39,749 nt of DNA from an uncultured Steroidobacter sp. (GCA_946478975.1 CAMLEO010000024.1:1-39749), one strand, 5' to 3'; positions 18,811 through 27,310 are shown, numbered from the stretch's first letter. Translations and numbers: made by a program. The notes: generated from the sequence alone by a model not told the origin.

Positions 18811-18838
18811 AAAAAACGGCCCGCGTAAGCGGGCCGTT
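18808..18838 (-). terminator. Intrinsic terminator of the receiver-TonB gene
   Basis: On the minus strand ACGGCCCGC-TTAC-GCGGGCCGT (9-bp stem, 18816-18837) runs into a run of eight T residues. It lies 38 nt after the stop codon of the TonB-fusion gene and isolates it from the MATE remnant. Confidence 0.92.
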
Positions 18839-18875
18839 CGTAGTCATCCGCCGCGTGAGCGGCACTTACAATCCG

Positions 18876-20924
18876 TTATTGTTGTGCTGACTGCTGCGAG
18901 AACTTCAGGCGCACCATCGCGCGCTGTTCGACTTTCTCGCCGTTGCGAACCACCGGCTCGAAGCGCCACTGACGAACCGCGCGCATCGCGGCGTCGTCGA
19001 ACACATCGGCGGGGCTGGCGTTACGAATTTCAACGTTGTCCACGGTGCCGTTGGTCTGCACCGTAAAGGCGAGCTCCACCCAGCCTTCGATACCGCGCTT
19101 GCGGGCGGCGTCCGGATACGTCGGCGACACCATGCGCACGCGCTTCAGCGAAGCGGCGGAAACGATGTTGGTTTGAGCAGCGGTCGCGTCGCGAGCGGCA
19201 GTGAGATCCGCTTCCGCCTGCGAAATCGCCGCGCCGTTGAAGCGCTGGCCGACATCCTTCGCCGCGGCGAGCAGCTGGGCCGAGCGCTCGAACGCCTTCG
19301 CGTTCATCGCCTGGCGGCTGACATTCACCAGGCGCTCCGACAACTGACGAGACAAATCATCCGCTTCCGGACGATTCGGCGCGGCCGCGCGCAAGGCGGC
19401 GAGAGCGTCGCGGGCGCTGTCGCCCGGCGGATCGATCAGCTTGCCTTCGCTGATGCGCTGACGAACGTCGGAGACCATCGCGTCGATGTTCGGACCTGCG
19501 CCAGCAGCCGGAGCCGGAGTGCTGCCCGTCGCCGGACGGCGAGCAGGCTGTGCACCACCCGCAACGGCCGGGCCCGAGCCCGGACGAGCGGCATTGGCAC
19601 GAACGGCTTCGGCGAGCTCGCGCTCCACCGCGGCCAGCGTGCTACCGGCGGAGCCCATCGCGCGAGCACCGTCCACATATTTCTGAGCGTCGTCGAGCTT
19701 GCCAGCCGCGAGCGACTTGCGAGCTTCTTCGGTCAGCTGCGTGCTGAACTCACGAATCGTGTTGAGCACGGTCGGATCGGTGGGATCCAGGCGGCGCGCT
19801 TCCAACAACGCATCCTTCGCACTGCCGTTGGTCGGCGTGAGCAGGCGACCGTTTTCCATCCGGTCATTCGCTTGATTCACCAACGTGCGCACGCGATTGC
19901 CGACTTCCTGAGCCTGCGACAGTTTCAAACGTTCGCGCTCGCGGCCGACCTGCGTGTCGAGGAACGCCAGGCGCGGATTGGTCGAGTCGATGTCGCGCGC
20001 CGTTTCGATCGTGCGAATGGCTTCTTCCAAACGTTCCGCGAGCAGCGCCGCTTCGGCACGCTCCAGGATCTTGGCTGCGACCGAGCGAATGCCATCCTTC
20101 GCTGCTTCGCTGTTCGGATCCAGCGCCAGCGCGCTTCGATACAAGTCGAGGGCGCTTTCGCCTTGCGGCTCGATGAACTTGCCTTGATTGAACGCGTCCT
20201 GGGCGAGCGCCAGTTCAGCTTTCACCGGGTCCGGACGTTCCGGCACGCCACCGGGCTGCGGTGTTCCCGGCGCGGGCTGATTCACGACCGGCGGCGCTTC
20301 GGGCTCGCCCGTGAACTTGCTGACACCGAACCAGATGCCGCCAATGATGACCAGCAGGCCCGCGGTGAGCGCGCCGTAGGTCATCACGTAATTCTTGCTG
20401 CCGCCTTCGCCCCCAGCATTGGCCGTGCCCAGGCGTTCGCCCGCGGCGGACAGATCGAGGTGCTGTTTGACGGCGGCTTCCAGCGCCAGGCGCGTCTGAC
20501 CGTGCGACAGCGGCGTCAGCAGGAAGCGGAAGATACGGCCCGCGGCCGTGAGCTGCATGAGCGAGGAGCTGTCCTCGCGCTTGCCGGCCACCACGACCAC
20601 CAGCTCCGGAAAGTGCTGGGTGAGCTGCGCGACCATCGAAGCGACGTCGGCGGTGCTCGCGGTATCCGCGACCAGCACGCCCGGCTTCAGGTTGGACAGT
20701 TTCTCGGCCACATGGTCCAGATCCGGGGCAAACGCGACCGGCACGCCGCGCGGTGCGGCTTTCTTGACCGTTTCCACCAGGTTGGTGTCACGGCTCAAGA
20801 CCAGAATGGGCGGCTGATGGCCTTCCTCGAGCTGCCGCATGCTCTGTGAATCGTCGATTTCCAAATTGACCTCGTCCTGAGTGTTGCCGTGTCCTGAGGA
20901 ACGACTGTGCTGCGCGTTGGCCAT
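18876..20924 (-). CDS. Receiver-like / TM / helical-repeat / TonB C-terminal fusion (paralog 1)
   Basis: A 682-residue protein with an unusual order of parts. Residues ~38-155 form a CheY-receiver-like domain with D87 (VLVADTAS) at the phospho-acceptor position. The N-terminal acidic pair is reduced to one Asp (LSRD) and the conserved Lys is T137 (FLLTPLS), so it is probably a pseudo-receiver. A membrane helix (~180-201) and a Pro-rich linker follow. Three helical units each open with G-K/R-F/L-I/L-x-P, then SA(L/K/R)D. The last ~95 residues are a TonB C-terminal domain (SPTYPDAARKRGIEGW, RQWRFEP). The C-terminus should be periplasmic. I chose the ATG at 20924 because AGGAGG lies 9 nt upstream; a GTG at 20930 is too close. 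It is paralogous to the gene at 35585-37045. No ExbB/ExbD genes are nearby. Confidence 0.88.
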   Translation of the reverse strand: MANAQHSRSSGHGNTQDEVNLEIDDSQSMRQLEEGHQPPILVLSRDTNLVETVKKAAPRGVPVAFAPDLDHVAEKLSNLKPGVLVADTASTADVASMVAQLTQHFPELVVVVAGKREDSSSLMQLTAAGRIFRFLLTPLSHGQTRLALEAAVKQHLDLSAAGERLGTANAGGEGGSKNYVMTYGALTAGLLVIIGGIWFGVSKFTGEPEAPPVVNQPAPGTPQPGGVPERPDPVKAELALAQDAFNQGKFIEPQGESALDLYRSALALDPNSEAAKDGIRSVAAKILERAEAALLAERLEEAIRTIETARDIDSTNPRLAFLDTQVGRERERLKLSQAQEVGNRVRTLVNQANDRMENGRLLTPTNGSAKDALLEARRLDPTDPTVLNTIREFSTQLTEEARKSLAAGKLDDAQKYVDGARAMGSAGSTLAAVERELAEAVRANAARPGSGPAVAGGAQPARRPATGSTPAPAAGAGPNIDAMVSDVRQRISEGKLIDPPGDSARDALAALRAAAPNRPEADDLSRQLSERLVNVSRQAMNAKAFERSAQLLAAAKDVGQRFNGAAISQAEADLTAARDATAAQTNIVSAASLKRVRMVSPTYPDAARKRGIEGWVELAFTVQTNGTVDNVEIRNASPADVFDDAAMRAVRQWRFEPVVRNGEKVEQRAMVRLKFSQQSAQQ

Positions 20925-20943
20925 ATTCACCCCTCCTGGGGGT
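20925..20943 (-). promoter_or_regulatory. Shine-Dalgarno inside a small hairpin before the receiver-TonB gene
   Basis: The minus-strand leader reads CCCCC-AGGA-GGGG just before the start, so the Shine-Dalgarno core AGGAGGGG sits in the loop and one arm of a short GC stem. It could restrain translation; stability is modest (4-5 bp). Confidence 0.4.
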
Positions 20944-21327
20944 TTTCATGCTTGTCGCGTAATACTACTTATGCAAGATGGAATGGCTGAGAACTGTATC
21001 TGCCTTTTTCCGCTGGCTCGCGTGAACTGCCGCGCAAAAATGCGACACGGTTCAGCATTCCTCCCCGGGAACGAATTTTTTACTCTCCCGCCCGCCGCCA
21101 GCATGCCCGCCCCGGTACGATGCCGGGCGTCTCATGGATGGCGCGGCGCTGATCCTACCTCTTTGTTCGCCGCACGCCAGCAGGAAAGCTGTTGGCAGGC
21201 GGCTACGTTTCCGCAAATTGAGGGTTTGGATTAGCGCCTTTCCTGTTGCCAGCGCGTTATAGGCGCTGCACGATCCGTTCAGTTAACTCCAATCCCATCG
21301 TCGACGTTTAGCTTCGCGTTCAACCAA
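20944..21327. other. Divergent intergenic region, no gene seen
   Basis: About 380 nt lie between the divergent receiver-TonB and oligopeptidase B genes. Open frames here have no family resemblance. Two hairpins are visible: GCCAGCAG-GAAAG-CTGTTGGC (21176-21196) and AGCGC-GTTATAG-GCGCT (about 21254-21271). The region must hold both promoters, but I see no convincing -35/-10 pair. Confidence 0.6.
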
Positions 21328-23406
21328 GTGCTCAAGCCTCCTTTAGCGCCGATGCGCGCCCATCGCGTTGCCTCTCCCCATGGCGAGCGCGAGGATCATT
21401 TCTACTGGCTGCGTGACGACACGCGCAGCGATCCCGAAATGCTCGGGTATTTGCGCGCGGAGAATGAATACACCGACGCCACGCTCGCGCCGGTGAAGCC
21501 GCTGATCGATGGGCTGTACGAAGAGATCGTCGCGCGCATCAAGCAGGACGACTCGACCGTGCCGGTGCGTTATCACGGCTACTGGTACTGGGTGCGTTAT
21601 GCGACCGGCCAGGAATATCCCATCGTGCTCCGGCGCGCCGACGCGCCGAACGCGGCGGCCAATACATCGGAAGTAGTCCTGCTGGACGGCAATGCGCTCG
21701 CTTCGGGGCAACCTTTCTTTCAGCTCGGCGGTTATGAGATCAGCCCCGACAATCGTTTGCTGGCCTATACGGAGGACACCGTGGGCCGTCGGCAATATCG
21801 ACTGCGCATCAAGGATGTGGAGAGCGGCACGCTGCTGCCGGACGTGATCGAGAACGTCGATGGCAGCGTGGCGTGGGCGGACGACAATCGCACCTTGTTA
21901 TATGTAGAGAAAGATCCGGTCACGCTGCTCGGGCGGCGCGTGCGTGCGCACGTGCTCGGCAGCACGGGTGAAGACCGGCTCATTTATGAAGAGCCGGACG
22001 AGACCTTCGATCTCACCGTCGATCGCAGCAAGTCGGAAGCGTATTTGTTCATCGCCTCGGAAAGCACCACGTCCTCCGAGTGGCGGTACGCGCGCACCGG
22101 CGATCCTGAGCTGCAATTCCAGGTGGTGCTGCCACGTGAGGAAGATCACGAGCACCAGATCGATCACATCGACGACCGGTTCCTGATCCGTACCAACTGG
22201 CAGGCGCTGAATTTTCGTATCGTGGAAGTGCCGGTTGCAGACGCCCAAGACCGCACGCGCTGGCGCGACGTGGTGGCGCACGATCCGGAAATCTTCGTGC
22301 AGGACTTCGATCTGTTCCGAACGTTTCTGGCCGTGAGCGAACGTTCGCGCGGCTTGATGAATATACGTGTACAACGTTGGGGCGAAGCGCCGTTTCGTCT
22401 CACCGCCGACGATCCCACTTATGCGATGTCGCTCGGCGTGAATCCCGAGCTCGACACGACCCGGCTGCGATATGTGTACACATCGCTCACTACGCCGTCG
22501 ACCACGTTCGAATACAACCTCGCCGACGGCTCGCGCGAATTGTTGAAACGCGAACCGGTGCTCGGCGATTTCGATCCTGCCAATTACGTCAGCGAATTCG
22601 TGTGGGTGCCGGCACGCGACGGCGAGCGCATTCCGGTTTCGATCGTGTATCGCAAAGGTACGCCGCTCAACGGTACGGCGCCGTTATATCAATATGGTTA
22701 CGGCTCATACGGCCTGAGCATGGATCCGTTGTTCAGCTCGTCGCGGCTGTCGCTGCTCGATCGCGGATTCGTCTATGCAATGGCGCATATACGCGGCGGG
22801 CAGGAGCTCGGCCGCCGCTGGTACGACAGCGGACGTTTGGAACACAAATGGAACACGTTCAACGATTTCATCGACGTCACCGATCATTTGGTCGCCCGCG
22901 GCTACTGTGCCCGCGATAAAGTTTTCGCGGCGGGCGGCAGCGCCGGCGGTTTGCTGATGGGCGTGATCGCCAACGTCGCGCCCGATCGATATGCAGGCTT
23001 AGTAGCTCATGTGCCGTTCGTCGACATCGTGACTACCATGCTCGACACCAGCATTCCGCTGACCACGCTCGAATACGACGAGTGGGGCAATCCGAACGAG
23101 GCCGACGCTTACGCTTATATGCTTTCTTACTCGCCTTACGACAACATCCGGGCCCTGCCGTATCCGGCCATGCTGGTCACGACCGGGCTGTGGGACAGCC
23201 AGGTGCAGTACTACGAACCCGCCAAGTGGGTCGCCAAGCTGCGCCGGTATAACACCGGAAGCCAGCCCGTGCTGATGCACGTTAATCTCGAAGCCGGCCA
23301 TGGGGGCAAGTCGGGGAGATATGAGCACATGCGAGAGATCGCGCGGGAGTACGGATTCGTGATCGCGCTGGCGGAGAACAAACAGGCGTTGGGGAGCGCG
23401 TCATGA
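21328..23406 (+). CDS. ptrB: Oligopeptidase B (S9A serine peptidase)
   Basis: A 692-residue prolyl-oligopeptidase-family enzyme. A beta-propeller (about 70-400) caps an alpha/beta-hydrolase domain. The catalytic triad is S538 (GGSAGG), D623 (GLWDSQVQY) and H658 (EAGHGGKSGR). The spacing equals that of E. coli oligopeptidase B (S532, D617, H652), which cleaves short peptides after Arg/Lys in the cytoplasm. YGSYG (about 457) and GGQELGRRWYDSG are also family motifs. The start is GTG at 21328; an ATG at 21352 is an alternative, and neither has a strong Shine-Dalgarno sequence. Its last codons overlap the ATG of the following response regulator (ATGA), implying translational coupling. Confidence 0.93.
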   Translation: MLKPPLAPMRAHRVASPHGEREDHFYWLRDDTRSDPEMLGYLRAENEYTDATLAPVKPLIDGLYEEIVARIKQDDSTVPVRYHGYWYWVRYATGQEYPIVLRRADAPNAAANTSEVVLLDGNALASGQPFFQLGGYEISPDNRLLAYTEDTVGRRQYRLRIKDVESGTLLPDVIENVDGSVAWADDNRTLLYVEKDPVTLLGRRVRAHVLGSTGEDRLIYEEPDETFDLTVDRSKSEAYLFIASESTTSSEWRYARTGDPELQFQVVLPREEDHEHQIDHIDDRFLIRTNWQALNFRIVEVPVADAQDRTRWRDVVAHDPEIFVQDFDLFRTFLAVSERSRGLMNIRVQRWGEAPFRLTADDPTYAMSLGVNPELDTTRLRYVYTSLTTPSTTFEYNLADGSRELLKREPVLGDFDPANYVSEFVWVPARDGERIPVSIVYRKGTPLNGTAPLYQYGYGSYGLSMDPLFSSSRLSLLDRGFVYAMAHIRGGQELGRRWYDSGRLEHKWNTFNDFIDVTDHLVARGYCARDKVFAAGGSAGGLLMGVIANVAPDRYAGLVAHVPFVDIVTTMLDTSIPLTTLEYDEWGNPNEADAYAYMLSYSPYDNIRALPYPAMLVTTGLWDSQVQYYEPAKWVAKLRRYNTGSQPVLMHVNLEAGHGGKSGRYEHMREIAREYGFVIALAENKQALGSAS

Positions 23407-23837
23407 GCCACACTGGATACATTCTGCTCGCGGACGACAATCCCACCGATGCCGAGCTCACGATCCGCGCATTGGAAATCGGTGGAGTGTCGCAACAGGT
23501 GGTATGGGTGCAGGACGGCGAGGCAGCGCTGCACTATGTGTTTCGCCAGGGCGTGTACGCGCAGCGCGTGTCCGGCAATCCGAAGCTGATGCTGCTCGAC
23601 CTGCACATGCCGAAGATCGACGGCCTGGACGTGCTGGCGCAGATCAAGGCCGATCCCAAAACGCGCTCCACGCCGGTGGTGATCATGTCGTCCTCGGACC
23701 AGGAATCGGACATGGCCCGCAGCTACGAGGCGTACGCCAACAGCTACATCGTCAAACCCGTGGACTTCAAACAGTTCACCGACCAGGTTTCGCTGCTCGG
23801 ACAGTACTGGACGCGGATCAATCGCGCGGGTCCTTAA
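23403..23837 (+). CDS. Rcp1-type single-domain response regulator
   Basis: A 144-residue stand-alone receiver with no output domain. All catalytic residues are present: acidic pair D11/D12 (LLADDN), phospho-acceptor D66 (LLLDLHMPK), Ser in VVIMSSS and Lys in YIVKPVDF. The longer alpha1-beta2 region and the HMPKIDGLDVL signature place it with Rcp1-like regulators, which usually accept phosphate from bacteriophytochrome-type or orphan histidine kinases. No such kinase is adjacent. The start codon overlaps the stop of oligopeptidase B, so the two are translated from one message. Confidence 0.92.
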   Translation: MSHTGYILLADDNPTDAELTIRALEIGGVSQQVVWVQDGEAALHYVFRQGVYAQRVSGNPKLMLLDLHMPKIDGLDVLAQIKADPKTRSTPVVIMSSSDQESDMARSYEAYANSYIVKPVDFKQFTDQVSLLGQYWTRINRAGP

Positions 23838-24190
23838 TTAACAGCGACTCGGGCATCCTGTGCTGTACAGGACGTACGAATGGCGCGGGAACGCAGGAGG
23901 CGTGGAGCGGCCCACTCGCGCTGCAGGCGCCCTGGGAAAAAGCGTGGTTTTTCCCGTGCGCTCGCCGCCTGCGGCGGCGGGCACGTCCATGTGCCTCGGG
24001 CGGTGAACCTCAGGCGTTCAGGTTTCACTCTGACGAGGCAGTAGTCACCAATCGGTAGTGACTCCCAGTCCAAGTGTGCACTGCGTCTCCCTTTGCAGTG
24101 CTGGATATATCCTTGCTCGTGCCAAGCGGCGGGTGCCTGCCGCATACTCCGTCGCCTTAGGGACGGCGCGTCCGCGCCCGGAGTCGAGGC
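23838..24190 (+). other. Intergenic region with hairpins upstream of the HD-GYP gene
   Basis: No gene is visible. A perfect 8-bp stem GGGAAAAA-GCGTGG-TTTTTCCC (23934-23955) lies about 100 nt after the response-regulator stop and could act as a terminator, since its right arm begins with five T. A GC hairpin (GCCGCC-TGC-GGCGGC, about 23965-23979) and AGTCAC/GTGACT follow. A sigma-54-like site is listed separately. Confidence 0.5.
24102..24117 (+). promoter_or_regulatory. Possible sigma-54 promoter of the HD-GYP gene
   Basis: TGGATATATCCTTGCT has GG and GC ten bases apart and a consensus TTGCT -12 element. It lies 73 nt before the start codon. The -24 side matches only as TGG. GG-N10-GC occurs often by chance in such DNA, so this is tentative. 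Confidence 0.3.
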
Positions 24191-27100
24191 ATGAGTACCA
24201 TCCTGATCGCATTCGAGCGCGAATCGGAGCAGAGCGCGCTCGAAACATTGCTTTCGGGTCGCGGTCACCGGGTCGTAAAGTCTTCGAATGGCCTGGCAGC
24301 GCTCGATAGCGCGCGCAAGGAGCCGCCGCAGGCCATCGTCTCGGATATCGTCCTGCCCCGCATGGATGGCTTTGCGCTGTGCCGGAAGTGGAAACAGGAC
24401 GAGCGGCTGCAGGGCATTCCGTTTCTCTTCTATACGCGTCGTCACGACGATCCCAAATATGAGCGTTTCGCGCTGGAGCTCGGCGCCGAACGTTTCCTCG
24501 CGCGTTCCACTCCGCCGGAGAAGTTGCTGACGGCGCTCGATGAGTTGCTGCCGAACGGCCATGCGAATGGCCACATGGCAACCGGTGCGTTTGCTGCTGC
24601 CAACGGGGCCAATGGCCACGGCAACGGCACGAGTGGCAACACCCGGCCGATGAACATGCTCGACACGCAGGCCATCAAACGAATGGCGCTGCTGGAAAAG
24701 TCACAAGCCGAGGCGCTGGAGCGCGCGCAGCTCGCGCAACGTCAGCAGGCCGCGCAGGCGGAGGCGCTCGAAAAAGCTCAGCGCCAGTACGCCGCTCAGA
24801 CCGAAGCGCTGGAAAAAGCCCAGCGTCAGCAGGCGGCTCAAGCTGAGACGCTGGAGAAAGTTCAACGCCAGCTGACCAGCCAGGCCGAAGCTCTGGAGAA
24901 AGCCCAGCGCCAACTGGCCGCGCAGGCCGAAGCGTTAGAAAAATCGCAGCGCCAGCAGGCCCCTCAGAACGAAGCCCTGGAAAAAGCCCAACGCCAGTCG
25001 GCCGACCAAAGCGCCGCGCTGGAAAAGACCCAACGTCAGCACGCCGAGCAGGCAGCTGCCCTTGAGAAGACTCAACGTCAGTATGCCGATCAAGCGGCCG
25101 CATTGGAGAAGACACAGCGCCAGTATGCAGATCAGAGCGCTGCGTTAGAGAAAGCTCAACGGCAGTACGCCGATCAAGCGGCTGCGCTGGAGAAGATGCA
25201 GCGGCAGTACGCCGAGCAGACGGCTGCATTGGAAAAGGCGCAGCGGCAGTATGCGGAGCAAACCGAAGCGTTAGATAAAGCGCAACGGCAGCAGGCCGCG
25301 CAGGCCGAAGCGACTGAGAAACTCGAACGCGCCCAGCGTGCGCAGACCGAGGTGACCGAGCGACTCGAACGGGCTCAAGTCGAAGCTCACGAAAAAGCTC
25401 AGCAGGCACAAGCTCAAGCCGAAGCTCTCGATCGCGCCATGCAGGCCCACTCTCGCTTGCGTGCCCAGCTCACCGAGCTCGAAGTAACGAACCAGCGCAT
25501 CGCCGCCGGCGAGGCGCGTTTCCGTCGCGTGTTCGAAGGCAATCCGCTGCCAATGTGGATTGCGGACCATGCCACCGGTGGCTTCATCGCAGTAAACGAA
25601 GCTGCTCTATCCTTATACGGCTACACCCGCGCCGAATTTCTCGCACTCAAATCGTCCGCATTGGAAATATCCGATGCCGGCTCGCACGACCCGTCGATTT
25701 CATTTCATCAGCGCAAGGACGGCGGCGGCATCAGCCTGTCGATCGCCACTCAGCGCATCGAATTCGACGGCCGCAGCGCCGACCTGGTGTGCGCCTACGA
25801 TCTCACGCCGCGCCTGGAAGTCGAACGTCAGCTGAAACAAGAGCAGGCGCAGAGCGGACGCGCACTGCTCGATTCCGCAGCCGACGGCTCCTGGCTGCTC
25901 GCCGCGGACGGGCAGATCCTGGATGTGAACGCGACCTACTGCCGCATGTCCGGCTACAGCAAAGAAGAGCTGTTGGCCATGAATGCCGCGGACATCGAGG
26001 ACCTGACGTCGGGCGAAACCACCATGCGCCTGCAACTGGGCCGCGTGCGCGGCGGCGGACGTTACGAAACCAAACATCGTCGCAAAGACGGCGTGCTGTT
26101 CGACGTCGAAGTCAGCGTCGGCCTGCTGGAGAACGCCCCGGAAAATTCCAGAGCGGGCGACAGCATTGTCTTGATTCGCGATGTCTCTCAGCGTCGTCGC
26201 GACCTGATCGCACAGCGCATCTCGCAGCGGCAGTCGGAATTCCTGGTCGATCTCTTCAAGCAGGCCGACGCGTCGGATGAATCGACGATGGTGCGCCGGG
26301 TGATCGACCAGGCGATCGAAGTCACGCACAGCCCGCTCGCTTGTTTGTATCTGGTCGATCCGGCGCAGAAGATGATCACCCTCGCGGCCTGGCGCGATCA
26401 AACCAAGCCGCAAGTGGTGATGGCGGACTCCGAGCCGCAACAGCTCGGCCGCGGCGTGTTGTTCACCGATTGCGTACGAAACAAGCACATCACCGCAAAC
26501 AACGACGTCTCGCGTAAACCGCAGATCGACGGTCTGCCGGACCTGATGCGCTACGTCGCCGTGCCGATCCTGTTCGGCGACAGCGTGTTCGCGGTGCTGG
26601 GCGTGGGCAATCGCGAGAGCAGTTACGGCGCAGAGGATCAGCGTTTGTTGTCGATGCTCGGCGATGGCATCGGTCGCGTGCTGCATTGGAAACGTTCGCA
26701 TGCAGTGACGATGAGCGCGCTCCAGCGCACCGACGTGGCTCTGCAAGGCATGATCGATTCGTTCGTGCGCATGTCCGAACGTCACGATCCGTTCACCGCC
26801 GGTTCGGCGCGTCGTCTCGCGGCGCTGGCCGTTGCGATCGGTCGCGAAGCCGGACTCGACGGGCAGCGTCAACATGGATTGCGGGTGGCTGCGTTGTTAC
26901 ATGACATCGGCAACATCGCCGTGCCGCCGACCATTCTCAGCAAGCCCGCGCCGCTGACCGAAACGGAACAGGCGCTGATGCGCACTCACGTCGAAGAAGG
27001 TTGCCAGCTGCTGGCCGAGATCGATTTCGGCGCGCCGGTGGCGGACATCGTTTATCAATCTCACGAGCGCTACAACGGCAGCGGTTATCCGCGTGGCCTG

Positions 27101-27310
27101 AAGGGCGACGAGATCATGATCGAGGCGCGCATCCTCGCGATCGCCGATACCGTCGAAGCGATGTGCTCGCCCCGGCCGTATCGACATGCGGCCGGCATGG
27201 ATGCGGCCATGGAAGAGATCAACCGCGGCTCAGGGAAACTCTACGATCAGCACCTGGTGGCAGCCTGCACTCGCCTGATCCGCGAGCGCGGCTTCATGCT
27301 GCCCGAATAA
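24191..27310 (+). CDS. Receiver / long coiled coil / PAS / PAS / GAF / HD-GYP protein
   Basis: A 1039-residue cytoplasmic signalling protein. Residues 1-118 form a receiver with D52 (VSDIVLPRMDG), though the N-terminal acidic pair is FERE and the late Lys is Arg (FLARSTPP). An Asn/Gly/His-rich linker (~123-150) leads to a coiled coil with 13 exact 14-residue repeats (192-373), then two decayed ones. PAS domains lie at about 440-545 and 554-667, GAF at about 683-830 and HD-GYP at about 867-1037. HD-GYP enzymes hydrolyse c-di-GMP. The HD pair is H904/D905 in LLHDIGN, where the usual Lys is Asn908. HHExxDGSGYP reads SHERYNGSGYP (957-967), so one metal-ligand His is Ser957 and one Asp is Asn962. 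Activity is therefore uncertain. Two c-di-GMP riboswitches lie immediately downstream. Confidence 0.9.
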   Translation: MSTILIAFERESEQSALETLLSGRGHRVVKSSNGLAALDSARKEPPQAIVSDIVLPRMDGFALCRKWKQDERLQGIPFLFYTRRHDDPKYERFALELGAERFLARSTPPEKLLTALDELLPNGHANGHMATGAFAAANGANGHGNGTSGNTRPMNMLDTQAIKRMALLEKSQAEALERAQLAQRQQAAQAEALEKAQRQYAAQTEALEKAQRQQAAQAETLEKVQRQLTSQAEALEKAQRQLAAQAEALEKSQRQQAPQNEALEKAQRQSADQSAALEKTQRQHAEQAAALEKTQRQYADQAAALEKTQRQYADQSAALEKAQRQYADQAAALEKMQRQYAEQTAALEKAQRQYAEQTEALDKAQRQQAAQAEATEKLERAQRAQTEVTERLERAQVEAHEKAQQAQAQAEALDRAMQAHSRLRAQLTELEVTNQRIAAGEARFRRVFEGNPLPMWIADHATGGFIAVNEAALSLYGYTRAEFLALKSSALEISDAGSHDPSISFHQRKDGGGISLSIATQRIEFDGRSADLVCAYDLTPRLEVERQLKQEQAQSGRALLDSAADGSWLLAADGQILDVNATYCRMSGYSKEELLAMNAADIEDLTSGETTMRLQLGRVRGGGRYETKHRRKDGVLFDVEVSVGLLENAPENSRAGDSIVLIRDVSQRRRDLIAQRISQRQSEFLVDLFKQADASDESTMVRRVIDQAIEVTHSPLACLYLVDPAQKMITLAAWRDQTKPQVVMADSEPQQLGRGVLFTDCVRNKHITANNDVSRKPQIDGLPDLMRYVAVPILFGDSVFAVLGVGNRESSYGAEDQRLLSMLGDGIGRVLHWKRSHAVTMSALQRTDVALQGMIDSFVRMSERHDPFTAGSARRLAALAVAIGREAGLDGQRQHGLRVAALLHDIGNIAVPPTILSKPAPLTETEQALMRTHVEEGCQLLAEIDFGAPVADIVYQSHERYNGSGYPRGLKGDEIMIEARILAIADTVEAMCSPRPYRHAAGMDAAMEEINRGSGKLYDQHLVAACTRLIRERGFMLPE
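24764..25309 (+). repeat. Thirteen tandem 42-bp repeats coding for a 14-residue coiled-coil unit
   Basis: Each unit encodes a variant of ALEKAQRQYADQAA, exactly two heptads. Units are in perfect register with no length change. Synonymous codons differ between units (GAA/GAG, CTG/CTC/TTG/TTA), so the protein sequence, not the DNA, appears to be conserved. Confidence 0.95.

Noticed and set aside
19173..20849. A 558-residue plus-strand frame opposite the large TonB fusion
   Set aside because: The TonB protein has clear domains, a Shine-Dalgarno sequence and a terminator; the antisense frame has none.
20930..20946. CCCC-TCCT-GGGGG-TTTT as a plus-strand terminator
   Set aside because: No plus-strand gene ends here; the sequence is the Shine-Dalgarno region of the divergent minus-strand gene.
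20944..21234. Plus-strand frame 20881-21234 as a gene
   Set aside because: It starts inside the divergent TonB gene, has no ribosome-binding site and resembles no family.
24764..25309. Tandem 42-bp repeats as a CRISPR array or minisatellite
   Set aside because: The units are contiguous with no spacers and lie in frame within a coiled coil.
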